Source of the DNA: Salvelinus alpinus
Lineage: Eukaryota; Chordata; Actinopteri; Salmoniformes; Salmonidae
Assembly (NCBI RefSeq): GCF_045679555.1
Contig: NC_092100.1
Span: 35,922,106-35,986,105 of the forward strand
Reading direction: 5' to 3'
Length of the DNA: 64,000 nt
The position numbers were made by a program, and so were the translations under genes. Below are positions 1 to 12,824 of the stretch, piece by piece. Numbering within the stretch: position 1 is the stretch's first letter; the number at the start of each line of letters is the position of its first letter. Below the pieces are notes generated by a model that was not told the DNA's origin, did no database searches, and was given only the letters and a program-made list of their open reading frames with translations.

Positions 1-1425
1 AACCCACATTCATCAACCAAAGATTCTCCGGTTTCTATAATTAATTGCACACCTCTAATTGGAAATTCATGCCAAGACAGATTTAAGTCCTTTTAAAAGA
101 TATAAGAACTCTTCTTCTCTCAACTAAGGAAGCCGGTTTGCTGGGAGCACAAATCTCTCTCCATGAACTTAAAGGGCATTGGATAACATTAATAAAGGCA
201 AATCACCTGGTTGGGACGGTATTCTTCCTGAAGTCTATTTAACATTTTGGAACCAATTATGTCAACTATTATTCAAAATGATTAACACAGCCGTTCACAA
301 AGGTTCATTTGGAAGGGATGTAAATGCAGCACTAATTTAGCTTTTTGTTACAAAAAGTTACGGACGCCACACAGTGCTCTCACTAACGCCCTCCATCTTT
401 AATAAACACATATATAAACAAAATTCAAACATTCTGTCGCCCCATCTTGAAACGTACATACCCAAATTGATACATCCAGACCAAAGCAGGTTTATTTAAA
501 AAAAGATATCCTCAGATAACCTCCGTTGTCTATTACATATCTTACAGTATATGCATCAGAAACCAAAGCTCCTTGGGCAGTTCTATCTCTCGATGCAGAA
601 AAAGCTTTTGATAGACTAGAATGGTCCTATCTTTGGTCAGTTTTGGAATATATTGGACTTGGCTCCAATTTCATTAATATGATTAAAATACTATATGCCA
701 GTCCCTCAGCCATAGTAATAACAGGCAATACCTGCTCTGCTTCGTTCAGATTAACTAGAAGTAGATGGCAAGGTGATCCCATCTCACCTCTGCGGTTTGT
801 ATTGTCTAGGGAGCCTCTGGCCCAGGCTGTTCAACAATCGAAAGAAATTACACCAATATGTTTCAATTCTATGGATCACGTCATCTCATTATACACCGAT
901 GATATCTTACTTTATCTAGACAATGTATCTCAATCTCTCCCAAACGCTTCGAAGTTCATAAACAAATTCAGCTCCCTCTCAAGTTATAAAATAAATCTAA
1001 ACAAATCTGCCCTACTCCGGCTCAAGAACCTGACAGAGGACGCCATCTCTACTTCGTTTCTCATTTTAAATATTTAGGAATAGATATATGTCCTTCTTTA
1101 GATGAACAGAACACTCAAATCAATTAAATCAGACGTCAATAGATGGACTAACATCCCAGTCGCTCTAACTGACAGAATTTATATTGTGAAAATGGTTGAA
1201 TTTCGTGGTGTCCGTGATGCGTCAATGCTTCCTATGTCTCCCCCTTCTGGCTATTGGGATAAAATCCACAGTGTGATTTCAAAATATATATGGAAAGGTA
1301 AGAGATCCCGGATTACATTTACAGAAAGGGAAAGACGCTGGAGGGCTATCCATTTCAAACTTTACATTTTATTTCCAAGCATTAGCATGTCGCTCAATTA
1401 TAAATTGGTTTAGACATGACTCTTC
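1..1425 (+). mobile_element. L1/Tx1-like LINE fragment (reverse transcriptase part)
   Basis: The sense strand carries pieces of a non-LTR reverse transcriptase. At about 580-640 it encodes SLDAEKAFDRLEWSYLW, the fingers/palm block typical of L1 and Tx1 LINEs. At about 885-925 it encodes LYTDDILLYLD, the catalytic YxDD box with T where A is usual. A block at 1100-1410 (IKSDVNRWTNIPVALTDRI) matches the post-RT region. Stops and frame changes separate the blocks, and the endonuclease end lies outside the window or is lost, so this is a dead 5'-truncated copy. The clade call rests on motif memory only. Confidence 0.8.
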
Positions 1426-1980
1426 CGCTCTCTGGCTGAGAATAAAGAGAAATATGGTGGCTCCCATTGCTCTGAAAGAAGTGGTGTTCTCTGGTTGTTG
1501 TTGGGGGAAGGCGGGGGGATTGGGGGGAACATAAGGGGAGACTCAGGGGATAGATTGGTAGGGGGACTGATGGGGGACTGATAAGCAACCTTGGTTGCTG
1601 GGTGTGATGGAAAGGGGTGGAAGGCATGCTTTCTTTGGGTCGGCGAGGTGGGGGGCAGATGAAGATGCGAGAGGAGAAGGCTAGGTGGGGTGGGACAGGG
1701 TGGGAAACATGGTTTCAGGGTGGGGAGGGAGGATGCGGGCTGGTGGATGTGAACTGAGGGGGTTGGGGAGGGCAAGCCTTTTTTGTTTATTTTCCTTGCA
1801 CACAGAATATATCAAAACTGTTGATGCTGTTCTTTGTCTTTGTATGCATTTTTCTTCTTTTGAATGTCAGCCCACAGGTACAGGAAAGTATGAAATATGA
1901 AATGCTTATATTATAACTGAATGTCTGAATATATCTTAATTCATATGACTTTGAATGTTATACCTGTACCTGCAACAACG
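1426..1980. other. G-rich tract, probably LINE 3' end; no gene
   Basis: Positions 1490-1780 are strongly G-rich on the + strand, which creates long proline-rich frames on the other strand that I regard as shadows. The first 60 bases still read as LINE coding sequence (WFRHDSSALWL), so the tract may be the LINE 3' region. Nothing else is recognisable. Confidence 0.4.
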
Positions 1981-3030
1981 GATCAGCCGCAAAGTGGTAG
2001 GCCACACAAGCTCACAGAACTGGACTGCTGAGTGCTTAAGCATTTTGTGCGTAAAAATCATCTGTCCTCAGTTGCAACACTCACCACGAGTTTCAAACTG
2101 CCTCTGGAAGAACTGTTAGTCAGAAGCTTGATAAAATGGGATTCCATGGCCAAGCAGCCGCACACAAGCCTTAGATCACAATGCGCAATGCCAGCGTTGG
2201 CTGGAGTGGTGTAAAGCTCGCCACAACTGGACTCTGGAGCAGTGGAAACGCGTTTTCTGGAGTGATGAATCACGCTTCACCATCTGGCAATCCGACTGAC
2301 GAATCTGGGTTTGGCAGATGCCAGGAGAACACTATCTGCCCGAATGCATAGTGCCAACTGTAAAGTTTGGTGGATGAGGAATAATGGTCTGGGTCTGTTT
2401 TCATGGTTCGGGCTAGGCCGTTTAGTTCCAGAGAAGGGAAATCTTAACGCTACAGCAAACAATGACATTCTAGACGATTCTGTGATTCCAACTTTGAGGC
2501 AACAGTTGTATGGCCCTTTACTGTTTCAGCATGATAATGCCCCTGTGCACAAAGCGAGGTCCATACAGAAATGTTTTTTCGAGATCAGTGTGAAAGAACT
2601 TGACTGGCCTGCACAAAGCCCTGGCCTCAACCCCATCGAACACCTTTGGGATTAATTGGAATGCCGACTGCGAGCCAGGCCTAACCACCCAGCGTCAGTG
2701 CCTAACCTCACTAATGCTCTTGTGGCTGAATGAAAGCAAGTCCCTGCAGCAATGTTCCAACATCTAGTGGAAAGCCTTCCCAGAAGAGTGGAGGCTGTTA
2801 TACCAGCAAAGGGAAAGGAAAATAGGGATACCTAGTCAGTTGTACAACTGAATGCCTTCAACTGAAATGTGTCTTTCGCATTTAACCGAACCCCTCTGAA
2901 TCAGAGGTGCGGGGGGCTGCCTTAATCGACATCCACGTCTTCGGCGGGGGGACCAACTCCATATTAATGCTCATGATTTTGGATTGAGATGTTCGATGAG
3001 CAGGTGTCCACATACTTTAGGTCAAGTAGA
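1981..3030 (+). mobile_element. Degenerate Tc1-like transposon, 5' truncated
   Basis: A Tc1/mariner DD34E transposase can be read in pieces: [11 protein letters not shown] near 2252 (first Asp), [11 protein letters not shown] near 2525 (second Asp), and [12 protein letters not shown] near 2620 (Glu within NPIEHLW). In-frame stops and frame changes interrupt it. The 3' end runs to about 3030 (CAGGTGTCCACATACTTTAG), the usual end of this fish Tc1 family. The left terminal repeat and N-terminus are missing. A SINE fragment interrupts it at 2828-2955. Confidence 0.85.
2828..2955 (+). repeat. Truncated salmonid SINE-type repeat inside the Tc1
   Basis: The stretch beginning CAGTTGTACAACTGAATGCC and containing CCCCTCTGAATCAGAGGTGC and ATCGACATCCACGTCTTCGG matches a very common salmonid short repeat that normally runs on into a tRNA-derived part. 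Here only the first ~125 bases are present. Tc1 sequence resumes at about 2952 (GGACCAACTCCATATTAATG). Confidence 0.6.
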
Positions 3031-3802
3031 GTATCTTACCATTAGCTAGCTGCCACAAAGGCTAATGTGACTGGCCTTTATGTTCTAGTTACAGAGTCCG
3101 ATCTGCAGCAGCATCTACATCAAGCTCAGCACCAGGAACTAGTGTAAGTCACCTATGCTAAATCTTTCCATGACAAGAAAATAAATATACTGGAGCTAGG
3201 CATAAACATGATCCGTGTCTTGTCATAGTTAGTGTGTTTATAAGTAGGCTTCAACTAATACTATAGTTTTTGTATTATGGAGGCTTAGTTGATTGTTTAT
3301 GCAAAGCTTGACGTCCAAATTAGAGAAAAGTAGAGGTATTAGTTAGAAGGGGATGGTGTGGATGAATGACTGGTGTATGTTGGGGGTGGAGATTGTGTGT
3401 GAAGGTTAGTATGCATGATCTATTGACATGAAGGGATGGGTGGATGTAGTACCTTGTTTGAGTATGTATTGATTGGGAAAAAGTACTAAAATGTTGGCTA
3501 ATCACTGACTACTGTGTGTCCTACAGACAAATCCTGAAGCTGCGGATGATGACCTAAATACCAACTTTAGTAGTACAGATCCCGTAGACCCATTGGATGA
3601 AATCTTTCGGCCCAGTAACAAGCTCAAGCACATCTGACTTGGAAGAGGAAAACACTACACGGGACCAGCAAGAGCCAAAGTGTAAACTCTATGAGTCCAA
3701 GGTCATGGAGCTCATGAAGTTCTGACAGCCAATCATCTCTACAGACATTGGATATGTTGGGGCCACAATGAAAGTGAAGTGCGACTGTAATGATGGACAC
3801 AC

Positions 3803-4373
3803 TGTTATGCTGGTGAATGAGGACCCAAAAGCGACTTAATAGAAACAGAGTCTTTATTCCAGTCTTAAACAAAAACCGATACTCCTGGATATTATCTTAG
3901 GTAAATCCAAAACAGGAAAACTGAAATCCTCTCGTCAGTAGAGAGGAACGACTGGAGACGCGGCCACAGACTGCAGGTCGCTTCGGGAAGGCACAGGCCG
4001 TAGCTGACATAGACACCTGCTCACACGCAGCATCTGAAGAAGGCAAAAACACGACAGGGCGGAACAAGGACACAGAACAGCAAACATCAAACAAGGATCC
4101 GACAAGGACAGAAGCGGAAAACAGAGGGAGAAATAGGGACTCTAATCAGAGGGCAAAATAGGGGACAGGTGTGAAAGAGTAAATGAGGTAGTTAGGAGAA
4201 TGAGGAACAGCTGGGAGCAGGAACGGAACGATAGAGAGAGAGAGCGAGAGAGGGAGAGAGGGAGGGAGAGAGAGGGATAGAAAGAGGGAAAGAACCTAAT
4301 AAGACCAGCAGAGGGAAACGAATAGAAGGGAAGCACAGAGACAAGACATGATAATCAATGACAAAACATGACA
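3803..4373 (-). repeat. Gypsy LTR (left in window, 3' LTR of the element)
   Basis: 571 bp, TGT...ACA termini on the - strand, containing a GA-rich tract around 4230-4275. It pairs with the copy at 8649-9218 and is essentially identical to it. The polypurine tract of the element lies just inside, at about 4374-4385. Confidence 0.93.
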
Positions 4374-7300
4374 GTACCCCCCCACTCACCGAGCGCCTCC
4401 TGGCGCACTCGAGGAGGAACCCTGGCGGCAACGGAGGAAATCATCAATCAACGAACGGTCCAGCACGTCCCGAGATGGAACCCAACTCCTCTCCTCAGGA
4501 CCGTAACCCTCCCAATCCACTAAGTACTGGTGACCACGTCCCCGAGAACGCATGTCCATGATCTTCCGTACCTTGTAAATAGGTGCGCCCTCGACAAGGA
4601 CGGGGGGGGGAGGGAAGACGAACGGGGGCGCGAAGAAAAGGTTTGACACAGGAGACATGGAAGACAGGGTGGACGCGACGAAGATGTCGCGGAAGAAGCA
4701 GTCGCACAGCGACAGGATTGACGACCTGAGAGACACGGAACGGACCAATGAACCGCGGAGTCAACTTGCGAGAAGCTGTCGTAAGGGGAAGGTTACGAGT
4801 GGAAAGCCACACTCTCTGACCGCGACAATACCTAGGACTCTTAATCCTACGTTTATTGGCGGCTCTCACAGTCTGCGCCCTGTAACGGCAAAGTGCAGAC
4901 CTGACCCTCCTCCAGGTGCGCTCACAACGTTGGACAAAAGCCTGAGCGGAGGGAACGCTGGACTCGGCGAGCTGGGACGAGAACAGAGGAGGCTGGTAAC
5001 CAAGACTACTCTGAAACGGAGATAGCCCGGTAGCAGACGAAGGAAGCGAGTTGTGAGCGTATTCTGCCCAGGGGAGCTGTTCTGCCCAAGACGCAGGGTT
5101 TCGAAAAGAAAGGCTGCGTAATATGCGACCAATCGACTGATTGGCCCTTTCTGCTTGACCGTTAGACTGGGGATGAAACCCGGAAGAGAGACTGACGGAA
5201 GCACCAATCAAACGACAGAACTCCCTCCAAAACTGTGACGTGAATTGCGGGCCTCTGTCTGAAACGGCGTCTAACGGGAGGCCATGAATTCTGAACACAT
5301 TCTCAATGATGATTTGTGCCGTCTCCTTAGCGGAAGGAAGCTTAGCGAGGGGAATGAAATGTGCCGCCTTAGAGAACCTATCGACAACCGTAAGAATCAC
5401 AGTCTTCCCCGCAGACGAAGGCAGACCGGTAATAAAGTCTAAGGCGATGTGAGACCATGGTCGAGAAGGAATGGGAAGCGGTCTGAGACGACCGGCAGGA
5501 GGAGAGTTACCTGACTTAGTCTGCGCGCAGTCCGAACAAGCAGCCACGAAACGGCGCGTGTCACGCTCCTGAGTAGGCCACCAAAACCGCTGGCGAATAG
5601 AAGCAAGCGTACCCCGAACGCCGGGGTGGCCAGCTAACTTGGCAGAGTGAGCCCACTGAAGAACAGCCAGACGAGTAGAGACAGGAACGAACAGAAGGTT
5701 ACTAGGACAAGCGCGCGGCGACGCAGTGTGAGTGAGTGCTTGCTTTACCTGTCTCTCAATTCCCCAGACAGTCAACCCGACAACACGCCCTTCAGGGAGA
5801 ATCCCCTCGGGGTCGGTAGAAGCCACAGAAGAACTAAAGAGACGGGATAAGGCATCAGGCTTGGTGTTCTTATTTCCCGGGCGATAAGAAATCACGAACT
5901 CGAAACGAGCGAAAAACAACGCCCAACGAGCTTGACGTGCATTAAGTCGTTTGGCAGAACGGATGTACTCAAGGTTCTTATGGTCAGTCCAAACGACAAA
6001 AGGAATGGTCGCCCCCTCCAACCACTGTCGCCATTCGCCTATGGCTAAGCGGATGGCGAGCAGTTCGCGGTTACCCACATCATAGTTGCGTTCCGATGGC
6101 GACAGGCGATGAGAAAAATAAGCGCAAGGATGGACCTTATCGTCAGAATGGAAGCGCTGGGACAGAATGGCTCCCACGCCCACCTCTGAAGCGTCAACCT
6201 CGACAATGAATTGTTTAGTGACGTCAGGAGTAACAAGGATAGGAGCGGATGTAAAACGCTTCTTGAGGAGATCAAAAGCTCCCTGGGCGGAACCGGACCA
6301 CTTAAAGCACGTCTTGACAGAAGTCAGAGCTGTGAGAGGGGCAGCCACTTGACCGAAATTACGAATGAAACGCCGATAGAAATTAGCGAAACCGAGAAAG
6401 CGCTGCAACTCGACACGTGACTTAGGAACGGGCCAATCGCTGACAGCCTGGACCTTAGCGGGATCCATCTGAATGCCCTCAGCGGAAATAACAGAGCCGA
6501 GAAATGTGACAGAGGAGACATGAAAGGCGCACTTCTCAGCCTTCACGTAGAGACAATTCTCTAAAAGGCGCTGGAGTACACGTCGAACGTGCTGAACATG
6601 AATCTCGAGTGACGGTGAAAAAATCAGGATATCGTCAAGGTTAACGAAAACAAAGATGTTCAGCATGTCTCTCAGTACATCATTAACTAATGCCTGAAAG
6701 ACAGCTGGAGCATTAGCGAGACCGAACGGCAGAACCCGGTATTCAAAATGCCCTAACGGAGTGTTAAACGCCGTTTTCCACTCGTCCCCCTCTCTGATGC
6801 GCACGAGATGGTAAGCGTTACGAAGGTCCAACTTAGTAAAGAACCTGGCTCCCTGCAGAATCTCGAAGGCTGACGACATAAGGGGAAGCGGATAACGATT
6901 CTTAACCGTTATGTCATTCAGCCCTCGATAATCCACGCAGGGGCGCAGAGTACCGTCCTTCTTCTTAACAAAAAAAAATAAAAAACCCCGCTCCGGCGGG
7001 AGAGGAAGAAGGCACCACGGTACCGGCGTCGAGAGAAACAGACAGATAATCCTCGAGAGCCTTACGTTCGGGAGCCGACAGAGAGTATAGTCTACCCCGA
7101 GGGGGAGTGGTCCCCGGAAGGAGATCAATACAACAATCATACGACCGGTGAGGAGGAAGAGAGTTGGCTCTGGACCGACTGAAGACCGTGCGCAGATCAT
7201 GATATTCCTCCGGCACTCCTGTCAAATCACCAGGTTCCTCCTGAGAAGAGGGGACAGAAGAAACAGGAGGGATAGCAGACATTAAACACTTCACATGACA

Positions 7301-8648
7301 AGAAACGTTCCAGGATAGGATAGAATTACTAGACCAATTAATAGAAGGATTATGACATACTAGCCAGGGATGACCCAAAACAACAGGTGTAAAAGGTGAA
7401 CGAAAAATCAAAAAGGAAATGGTCTCACTGTGGTTACCAGATACTGTGAGGGTTAAAGGTAGTGTCTCACATCTGATACTGGGGAGAAGACTACCATCTA
7501 AGGCGAACATGGGCGTGGGCTTCCCTAACTGTCTGAGAGGAATGTCATGTTTCCGAGCCCATGCTTCGTCCATAAAACAACCCTCAGCCCCAGAGTCTAT
7601 CAAGGCACTGCAGGAAGCAGCCGAACCGGTCCAGCGTAGATGGACCGACAAGGTAGTACAGGATCTTGATGGAGAGACCTGAGTAGTAGCGCTCACCAGT
7701 AGCCCTCCGCTTACTGATGAGCTCTGGCTTTTACTGGACATGACATGACAAAATGTCCAGCAGAACCGCAATAGAGGCAAAGGCGGTTGGTGATTCTCCG
7801 TTCCCTCTCCTTAGTCGAGATGCGAATACCTCCCAGCTGCATGGGCTCAGTCTCTGAGCCGGTGGGAGGAGATGGTTGAGATGCGGAGAGGGGGAACACC
7901 GTTAACGCGAGCTCTCTTCCACGAGCTCGGTGACGAAGATCTACCCGTCGTTCTATGCGGATGGCGAGTGCAATCAAAGAGTCCACGCTGGAAGGAACCT
8001 CCCGGGAGAGAATCTCATCCTTAACCTCAGCGTGGAGTCCCTCCAGAAAACGAGCGAGCAACGCCGGCTCGTTCCAGTCACTGGAGGCAGCAAGAGTGCG
8101 AAACTCTATAGAGTAATCCGTTATGGATCGATCACCTTGACATAGGGAAGCCAGGGCCCTGGAAGCCTCCTTCCCAAAAACTGAACGATCAAAAACCCGT
8201 ATCATCTCCTCTTTAAAGTTCTGATAATCGTTAGAACACTCAGCCCTTGCCTCCCAGATAGCTGTGCCCCACTCCCGAGCCCGACCAGTAAGGAGTGATA
8301 TGACGTAAGCGATCCGAGCTCTCTCTCTTGAGTATGTGTTGGGCTGGAGAGAGAACACAATATCACACTGGGTGAGAAAGGAGCGACACTCAGTGGGCTG
8401 CCCAGAGTAACATGGTGGGTTATTAACCCTAGGTTCCGGAGACTCGGAAGACCAGGAAGTAGCTGGTGGCACGAGACGAAGACTCTGAAACTGTCCTGAG
8501 AGGTCGGAGACCTGAGCGGCCAGGGTCTCAACGGCATGACGAGCAGCAGACAATTCCTGCTCGTGTCTGCCGAGCATTGCTCCCTGGAACTCGACGGCAG
8601 TGTTGCGAGAATCCGTAGTCGCTGGGTCCATTCTTGGTCGGATCCTTC

Positions 8649-9218
8649 TGTTATGCTGGTGAATGAGGACCCAAAAGCGACTTAATAGAAACAGAGTCTT
8701 TATTCCAGTCTTAAACAAAACCGATACTCCTGGATATTATCTTAGGTAAATCCAAAACAGGAAAACTGAAATCCTCTCGTCAGTAGAGAGGAACGACTGG
8801 AGACGCGGCCACAGACTGCAGGTCGCTTCGGGAAGGCACAGGCCGTAGCTGACATAGACACCTGCTCACACGCAGCATCTGAAGAAGGCAAAAACACGAC
8901 AGGGCGGAACAAGGACACAGAACAGCAAACATCAAACAAGGATCCGACAAGGACAGAAGCGGAAAACAGAGGGAGAAATAGGGACTCTAATCAGAGGGCA
9001 AAATAGGGGACAGGTGTGAAAGAGTAAATGAGGTAGTTAGGAGAATGAGGAACAGCTGGGAGCAGGAACGGAACGATAGAGAGAGAGAGCGAGAGAGGGA
9101 GAGAGGGAGGGAGAGAGAGGGATAGAAAGAGGGAAAGAACCTAATAAGACCAGCAGAGGGAAACGAATAGAAGGGAAGCACAGAGACAAGACATGATAAT
9201 CAATGACAAAACATGACA
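8649..9218 (-). repeat. Gypsy LTR (right in window, 5' LTR of the element)
   Basis: 570 bp and practically identical to 3803-4373. On the - strand the primer-binding region would follow immediately at about 8648 downward. Confidence 0.93.
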
Positions 9219-9589
9219 CACACAGGAACATGGACCTCCAGTCCTGACATTCAGGAAATGGCAGAGGTTCAGCTTCTCATGGCTGTGTCTGTGCTGTTTT
9301 CAGGAGGCACTTACACCGAGCTGCAGGACGACTCAGACCATGAACCTGAAGTTGTTTGCCAACACCACCGTCTATCAGATTCAGAACACCTACCTGTTTA
9401 CATTCATAAATGCACAATATGGGTAACGAAGGAATGCTATTTTGCAAAAACTGTTCCTGGATCAGGAGGAAAATGGTGTTGAAGCACAGCTGTCTGGGTG
9501 TGCACGCAGCAACAGTCCAGGCTACAGGTATCTATCTTTTTATTGCTATTTAACAGATAGTGCCTACTTATGTATGTTAGTATGTGTAT

Positions 9590-9898
9590 TTTTTTGTGTA
9601 TTTTTTAAATTTTTGTACCCCTTTTTCTCCCCAATTTTGTGGTATCCAATTGGTAGTTACAGTCTTGTCTCATCGCTGCAACTCTGTACGGACTCAGGAG
9701 AGGCGAAGGTCGAGAGCCGTGCGTCCTCTGAAACACAACCCAACCAAGCCACACTGCTTCTTGACACAATGCCCAGTTATCAAGGAAGCCAGCCGCATCA
9801 ACGTGTCGGAGGAAACACCGTACACCGTACAACATCGCTAGTGCGCGATGGGACAAGGACATCCCTGCCGGCCAAACCCTCCCCTGACCCGGACGAGT
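9590..9898 (-). repeat. tRNA-derived teleost SINE, reverse, truncated
   Basis: The + strand shows the reverse complement of a SINE tail and body: CCCTTTTTCTCCCCAATTTT, GTGGTATCCAATTGGTAGTT, and GGACATCCCTGCCGGCCAAA. The same family occurs in sense orientation at about 18652-19078. The tRNA-like head is absent here. It lies in an intron of the transposase-derived pseudogene. Confidence 0.75.
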
Positions 9899-11439
9899 TA
9901 GTATGTGTTTTTATCATGTGTTTTCATTGATACAGGTATTGTCTTTATGCTTGTTATGGTGATAAGTGATTAGAAAAAATCCCAAGGTGGGATCAATACA
10001 GTACTCTACTCTGTCTCTATAGCACTAAATACACCACCTATTCCCTGATGACCGATGACACCAATGAGATTGTGCAGACTGAACTGATACAGGTACAGTA
10101 TTATGAATACAGTATGATGGTTAATGGCATGTTGTGTTATCACACCTGGTGGCCGGCTGTAATTCTGTTTTACTTTTGCAGTTACAGGTCACAGAGGCAC
10201 CCAGCTCTGTTACGATGGAGGCAATTGGCTTCAAGTGGGCCCTGACAGAGCTGTTGGACAACATGGGTCTCCAAGTGGATGTGGTCACAACTGAACGATG
10301 AGGGAGCACTTCTCTGACATCCAACATGAGCTCGATGTGTGGCACACAGTGAAAGGTTAGCACTGCAGAACCAGGAGACACCTAGTAATTGTACTGGTGC
10401 ATGTCCTGAAGATATCTCAAATCAAATATATGTTGTCTGTCTTTGAACGAGCACATCTGTGACGTACACAGCTGGACAGATGGGAGGGGGAAGTCCACTG
10501 TCAACACCCTGACCTGTCTGATGATGACCATGGCAAGAAGAAGTGGCTTTCCATGGACTCAGTTATGTATGAATACCTTTTGTGTTGGACAAACGTTTGA
10601 CAACGGATCACTCACAAATAGCCAGATTCAAAACATACAGTTTAATAGTCATCAATAACAGCATATTGTTTCAATACTTTCAATTAGAAAACCCAAAATA
10701 ATTAGTCTACTCTGTTTTGTCTTTGTAAGCACACAGGTCACCCCAAAGCGGCAGCATTTTGGGCTCCTGGGCATGAAGGAGCGGACACATCTTGCTATCC
10801 TGGATTATAATGAGAATGTGGGACGCAAACAAGCCAGGATAGCCAAAGGTATATATGAAGCACTATCACCTCTTGAGAAAACAAAATCACCAATACACAA
10901 ACTTAGTGCTCCTCAAACTTTTCCTACCCTTACAGTCTGTTCTTTGGCATGGAGGAGAGGGGCCTTTAGTATACTCTTCTAGCCTATTCACTCTATTGTT
11001 GACAGTGCTTGTCTCCTCAACAGCACAACTGTAGGTGCGCATACACAACAGTACATGACTAGTCTTTTTACAAGTCATGCCCCCTTCAAACTTTTCACCC
11101 CTTTTTCTAACAGCCCATCTCAATGTTCCATTTTTGACTCTGAGTATAACAAAACACATACTGGTCTACTTTACCCTTTTTTGTTTACAGATGAACATGG
11201 TTTCTTGTATGGTTACACATTCTCATGATCTGTCTCCATGTCTTACACATCCTTATGATCAGTCTTCATGTCTTTCCAGGACACCTGCAGTACAAACACA
11301 TCTTCCTCAAGAGGTCAAAGCAGTGGGTGGGAGAGGCATGCTCCCCAAACCCAACATCCCTTCTAACATCGCTACAGCACTAATGCCTGCTAACCAGCTG
11401 CCATTGCCCAACACAAGAACAGTTTCACCAGCTTAAGAA

Positions 11440-12177
11440 CATTCAGGACCCTGCCTGGAACATTCAGTCAACATGGTTCTAAGCAGACATATGGAATTGT
11501 TTTAAGATGGTCATACTATGGATCATTTAGCTATTTGATTTAGAATTTTATGACCCCTTTAGTTATAAAAAAATATTAAAAAATAATTTGATAAAATATT
11601 GAATTTGGCCTTTACTACTATAGCCCAGAGAAACGCATTGAATAACACATTAATAAATGGCAAAAAAGACAGTCAAAAAATAAATCATAAGAAAGGTTTT
11701 GAAGTGTTCGTCCTATATCTAGGAGATGCTGTATAAGACAGCTCAGGAAATATAATAGGTATTTTTTTACACATATGCATTTCATAATATTAGAATAAAG
11801 TGTGTACATAAAATGTACTAAACACATCTGTAAAACCACAATGAGGACATCGACCTACCAAACATGTTTTCATTAATCATTGGGTACAGCGCAAGGAAAA
11901 CGTCAGAGTAATCTGAAATAGGGGCATAATTCATGTTCAAATTTACAACATAACATACAGTACATAGGCATTTCATCATTAAGACCTTTAGGAAAAAATG
12001 TCTGGAGGGTGAAAATCCCAAAACATTCTCTTTTGCTCAGAATATTAGTTATATCACTTCCCCTGTCTGATATCTTAACTTCTCTATGCCACAAAATCTA
12101 GCGTGATCGTGCAATTGGCGAAAGACAAAGGCCACAATCATTGCTACAAAACATGAATCCATTAATTCAACCAATGG
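11440..12177. other. AT-rich intergenic stretch; nothing recognised
   Basis: No coding exon, RNA gene or repeat family could be named. The short frames on both strands look random. Confidence 0.5.
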
Positions 12178-12640
12178 CATCACACACCTACTCATTCCAG
12201 GGTTTTTCTTTATTTTTACTATTTTCTACATTGTAGAATAATAGTGAAGACGTCAAAAAATATGACATAACACATATGGAATCATGTAGTAACCAAAAAA
12301 GTGTTAAACAAATCAAAACATATGTTAGATTTGAGATTCTTCAAAGTAGCCACCTTGATGACATCTTTGCACACTCTTGGCATTCTCTCAACCAGCTTCA
12401 TGAGGTAGTCACCTGGAATGCATTTGAATTAACAGCTGTGCCTTGTTAAAACATTACATTTGTGAAATTTCTTTCCTTCTTTATGCGTTTGAGCCAATCA
12501 GTTGTGTTGTGACAAGGTAGGGTTGGTATACAGAAGATAGCCCTATTTGGTAACAGTCAATATTATGTCAAGAACAGTTCAAATAAGCAAAAAGAAACGA
12601 CAGTCCATCATTACGTTAAGACATGAAGGTCAGTCAATCC
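12178..12640 (+). mobile_element. Tc1-like transposon, 5' fragment
   Basis: It starts with the inner part of a Tc1 end (CACACCTACTCATTCCAGGG) and continues through the usual leader to the start of transposase, SRTVQISKKKRQSIITLRHE (12565-12624), then breaks off at about 12640. The same family recurs at 19258-20375. Confidence 0.8.
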
Positions 12641-12824
12641 GGGGGGTGCTGGAGACTGTGACCAGGGCTGCTGTATTATTGTCACTGGGACCATCAGAGC
12701 TGTGTGACCAGAGTTCTGGGCACGATGACAGTGTCCCTCTGGCAGTGCTGTAATCAGACACTGCTGACCACTGTGATGCCTACTCCCTCCAGTCATCAGA
12801 CACTGATCTGCTCCCTCCTGTCTC

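Larger units (their letters stand above)
3803..9218 (-). mobile_element. Ty3/Gypsy LTR retrotransposon with chromodomain, very young
   Basis: This endogenous element reads on the - strand and is flanked by a 5-bp target duplication (CACAC at 3798-3802 and 9219-9223). Both LTRs run TGT...ACA. Parts in transcription order: gag (about 8635 to 7710) ending in a CCHC-type knuckle (LCLYCGSAGHFVMSC); pol from about 7780 to 4500 with an aspartic protease region (ALIDSGAEGCFMDE), reverse transcriptase ([11 protein letters not shown] in the catalytic box), RNase H, an integrase with an HHCC-like zinc region and core, and a C-terminal chromodomain (near 4500-4640). The chromodomain places it among chromoviruses. 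It is close to whole, with about one or two apparent breaks in pol. LTR near-identity implies a recent insertion. Confidence 0.93.
3090..11435 (+). pseudogene. Transposase-derived multi-exon gene, decayed and split by a Gypsy element
   Basis: Scattered + strand exons encode a protein of a poorly characterised transposase-like family of fish and cnidarians (Kolobok-like DDE is my best guess). Exon blocks with GT/AG borders lie at ~3095-3143, 3527-3802 continuing at 9219-9533, 10023-10092, 10182-10355, ~10448-10550, 10739-10849 and 11279-11435. Recognisable motifs include GHTGTWTSSPDIQEM and VLFSGGTYTELQ (9219-9325), NSPGY followed across an intron by TKYTTYSLMTDDTNEIVQTE, ELDVWHTVKG (10325-10354), VTPKRQHF and LAILDYNENVGRKQA (10739-10845), and KRSKQWVGEACSPNP (last exon). 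Several frame changes and stops (for example the stop soon after LMKF near 3720, and the break before DIQHELD near 10303) rule out one intact protein. The Gypsy element at 3803-9218 interrupts one exon between GH and TG codons. Retained introns suggest an old domesticated or ancestrally intron-bearing copy, not a retrocopy. Confidence 0.6.

Noticed and set aside
1394-1775. Proline-rich frames on the - strand
   Set aside because: They come from a G-rich + strand tract next to LINE sequence, with no homology I recognise.
4142-4431. Serine/leucine-rich frames within the LTRs
   Set aside because: They are the GA-rich tract of the Gypsy LTR read on the other strand; the same frames appear in both LTRs.
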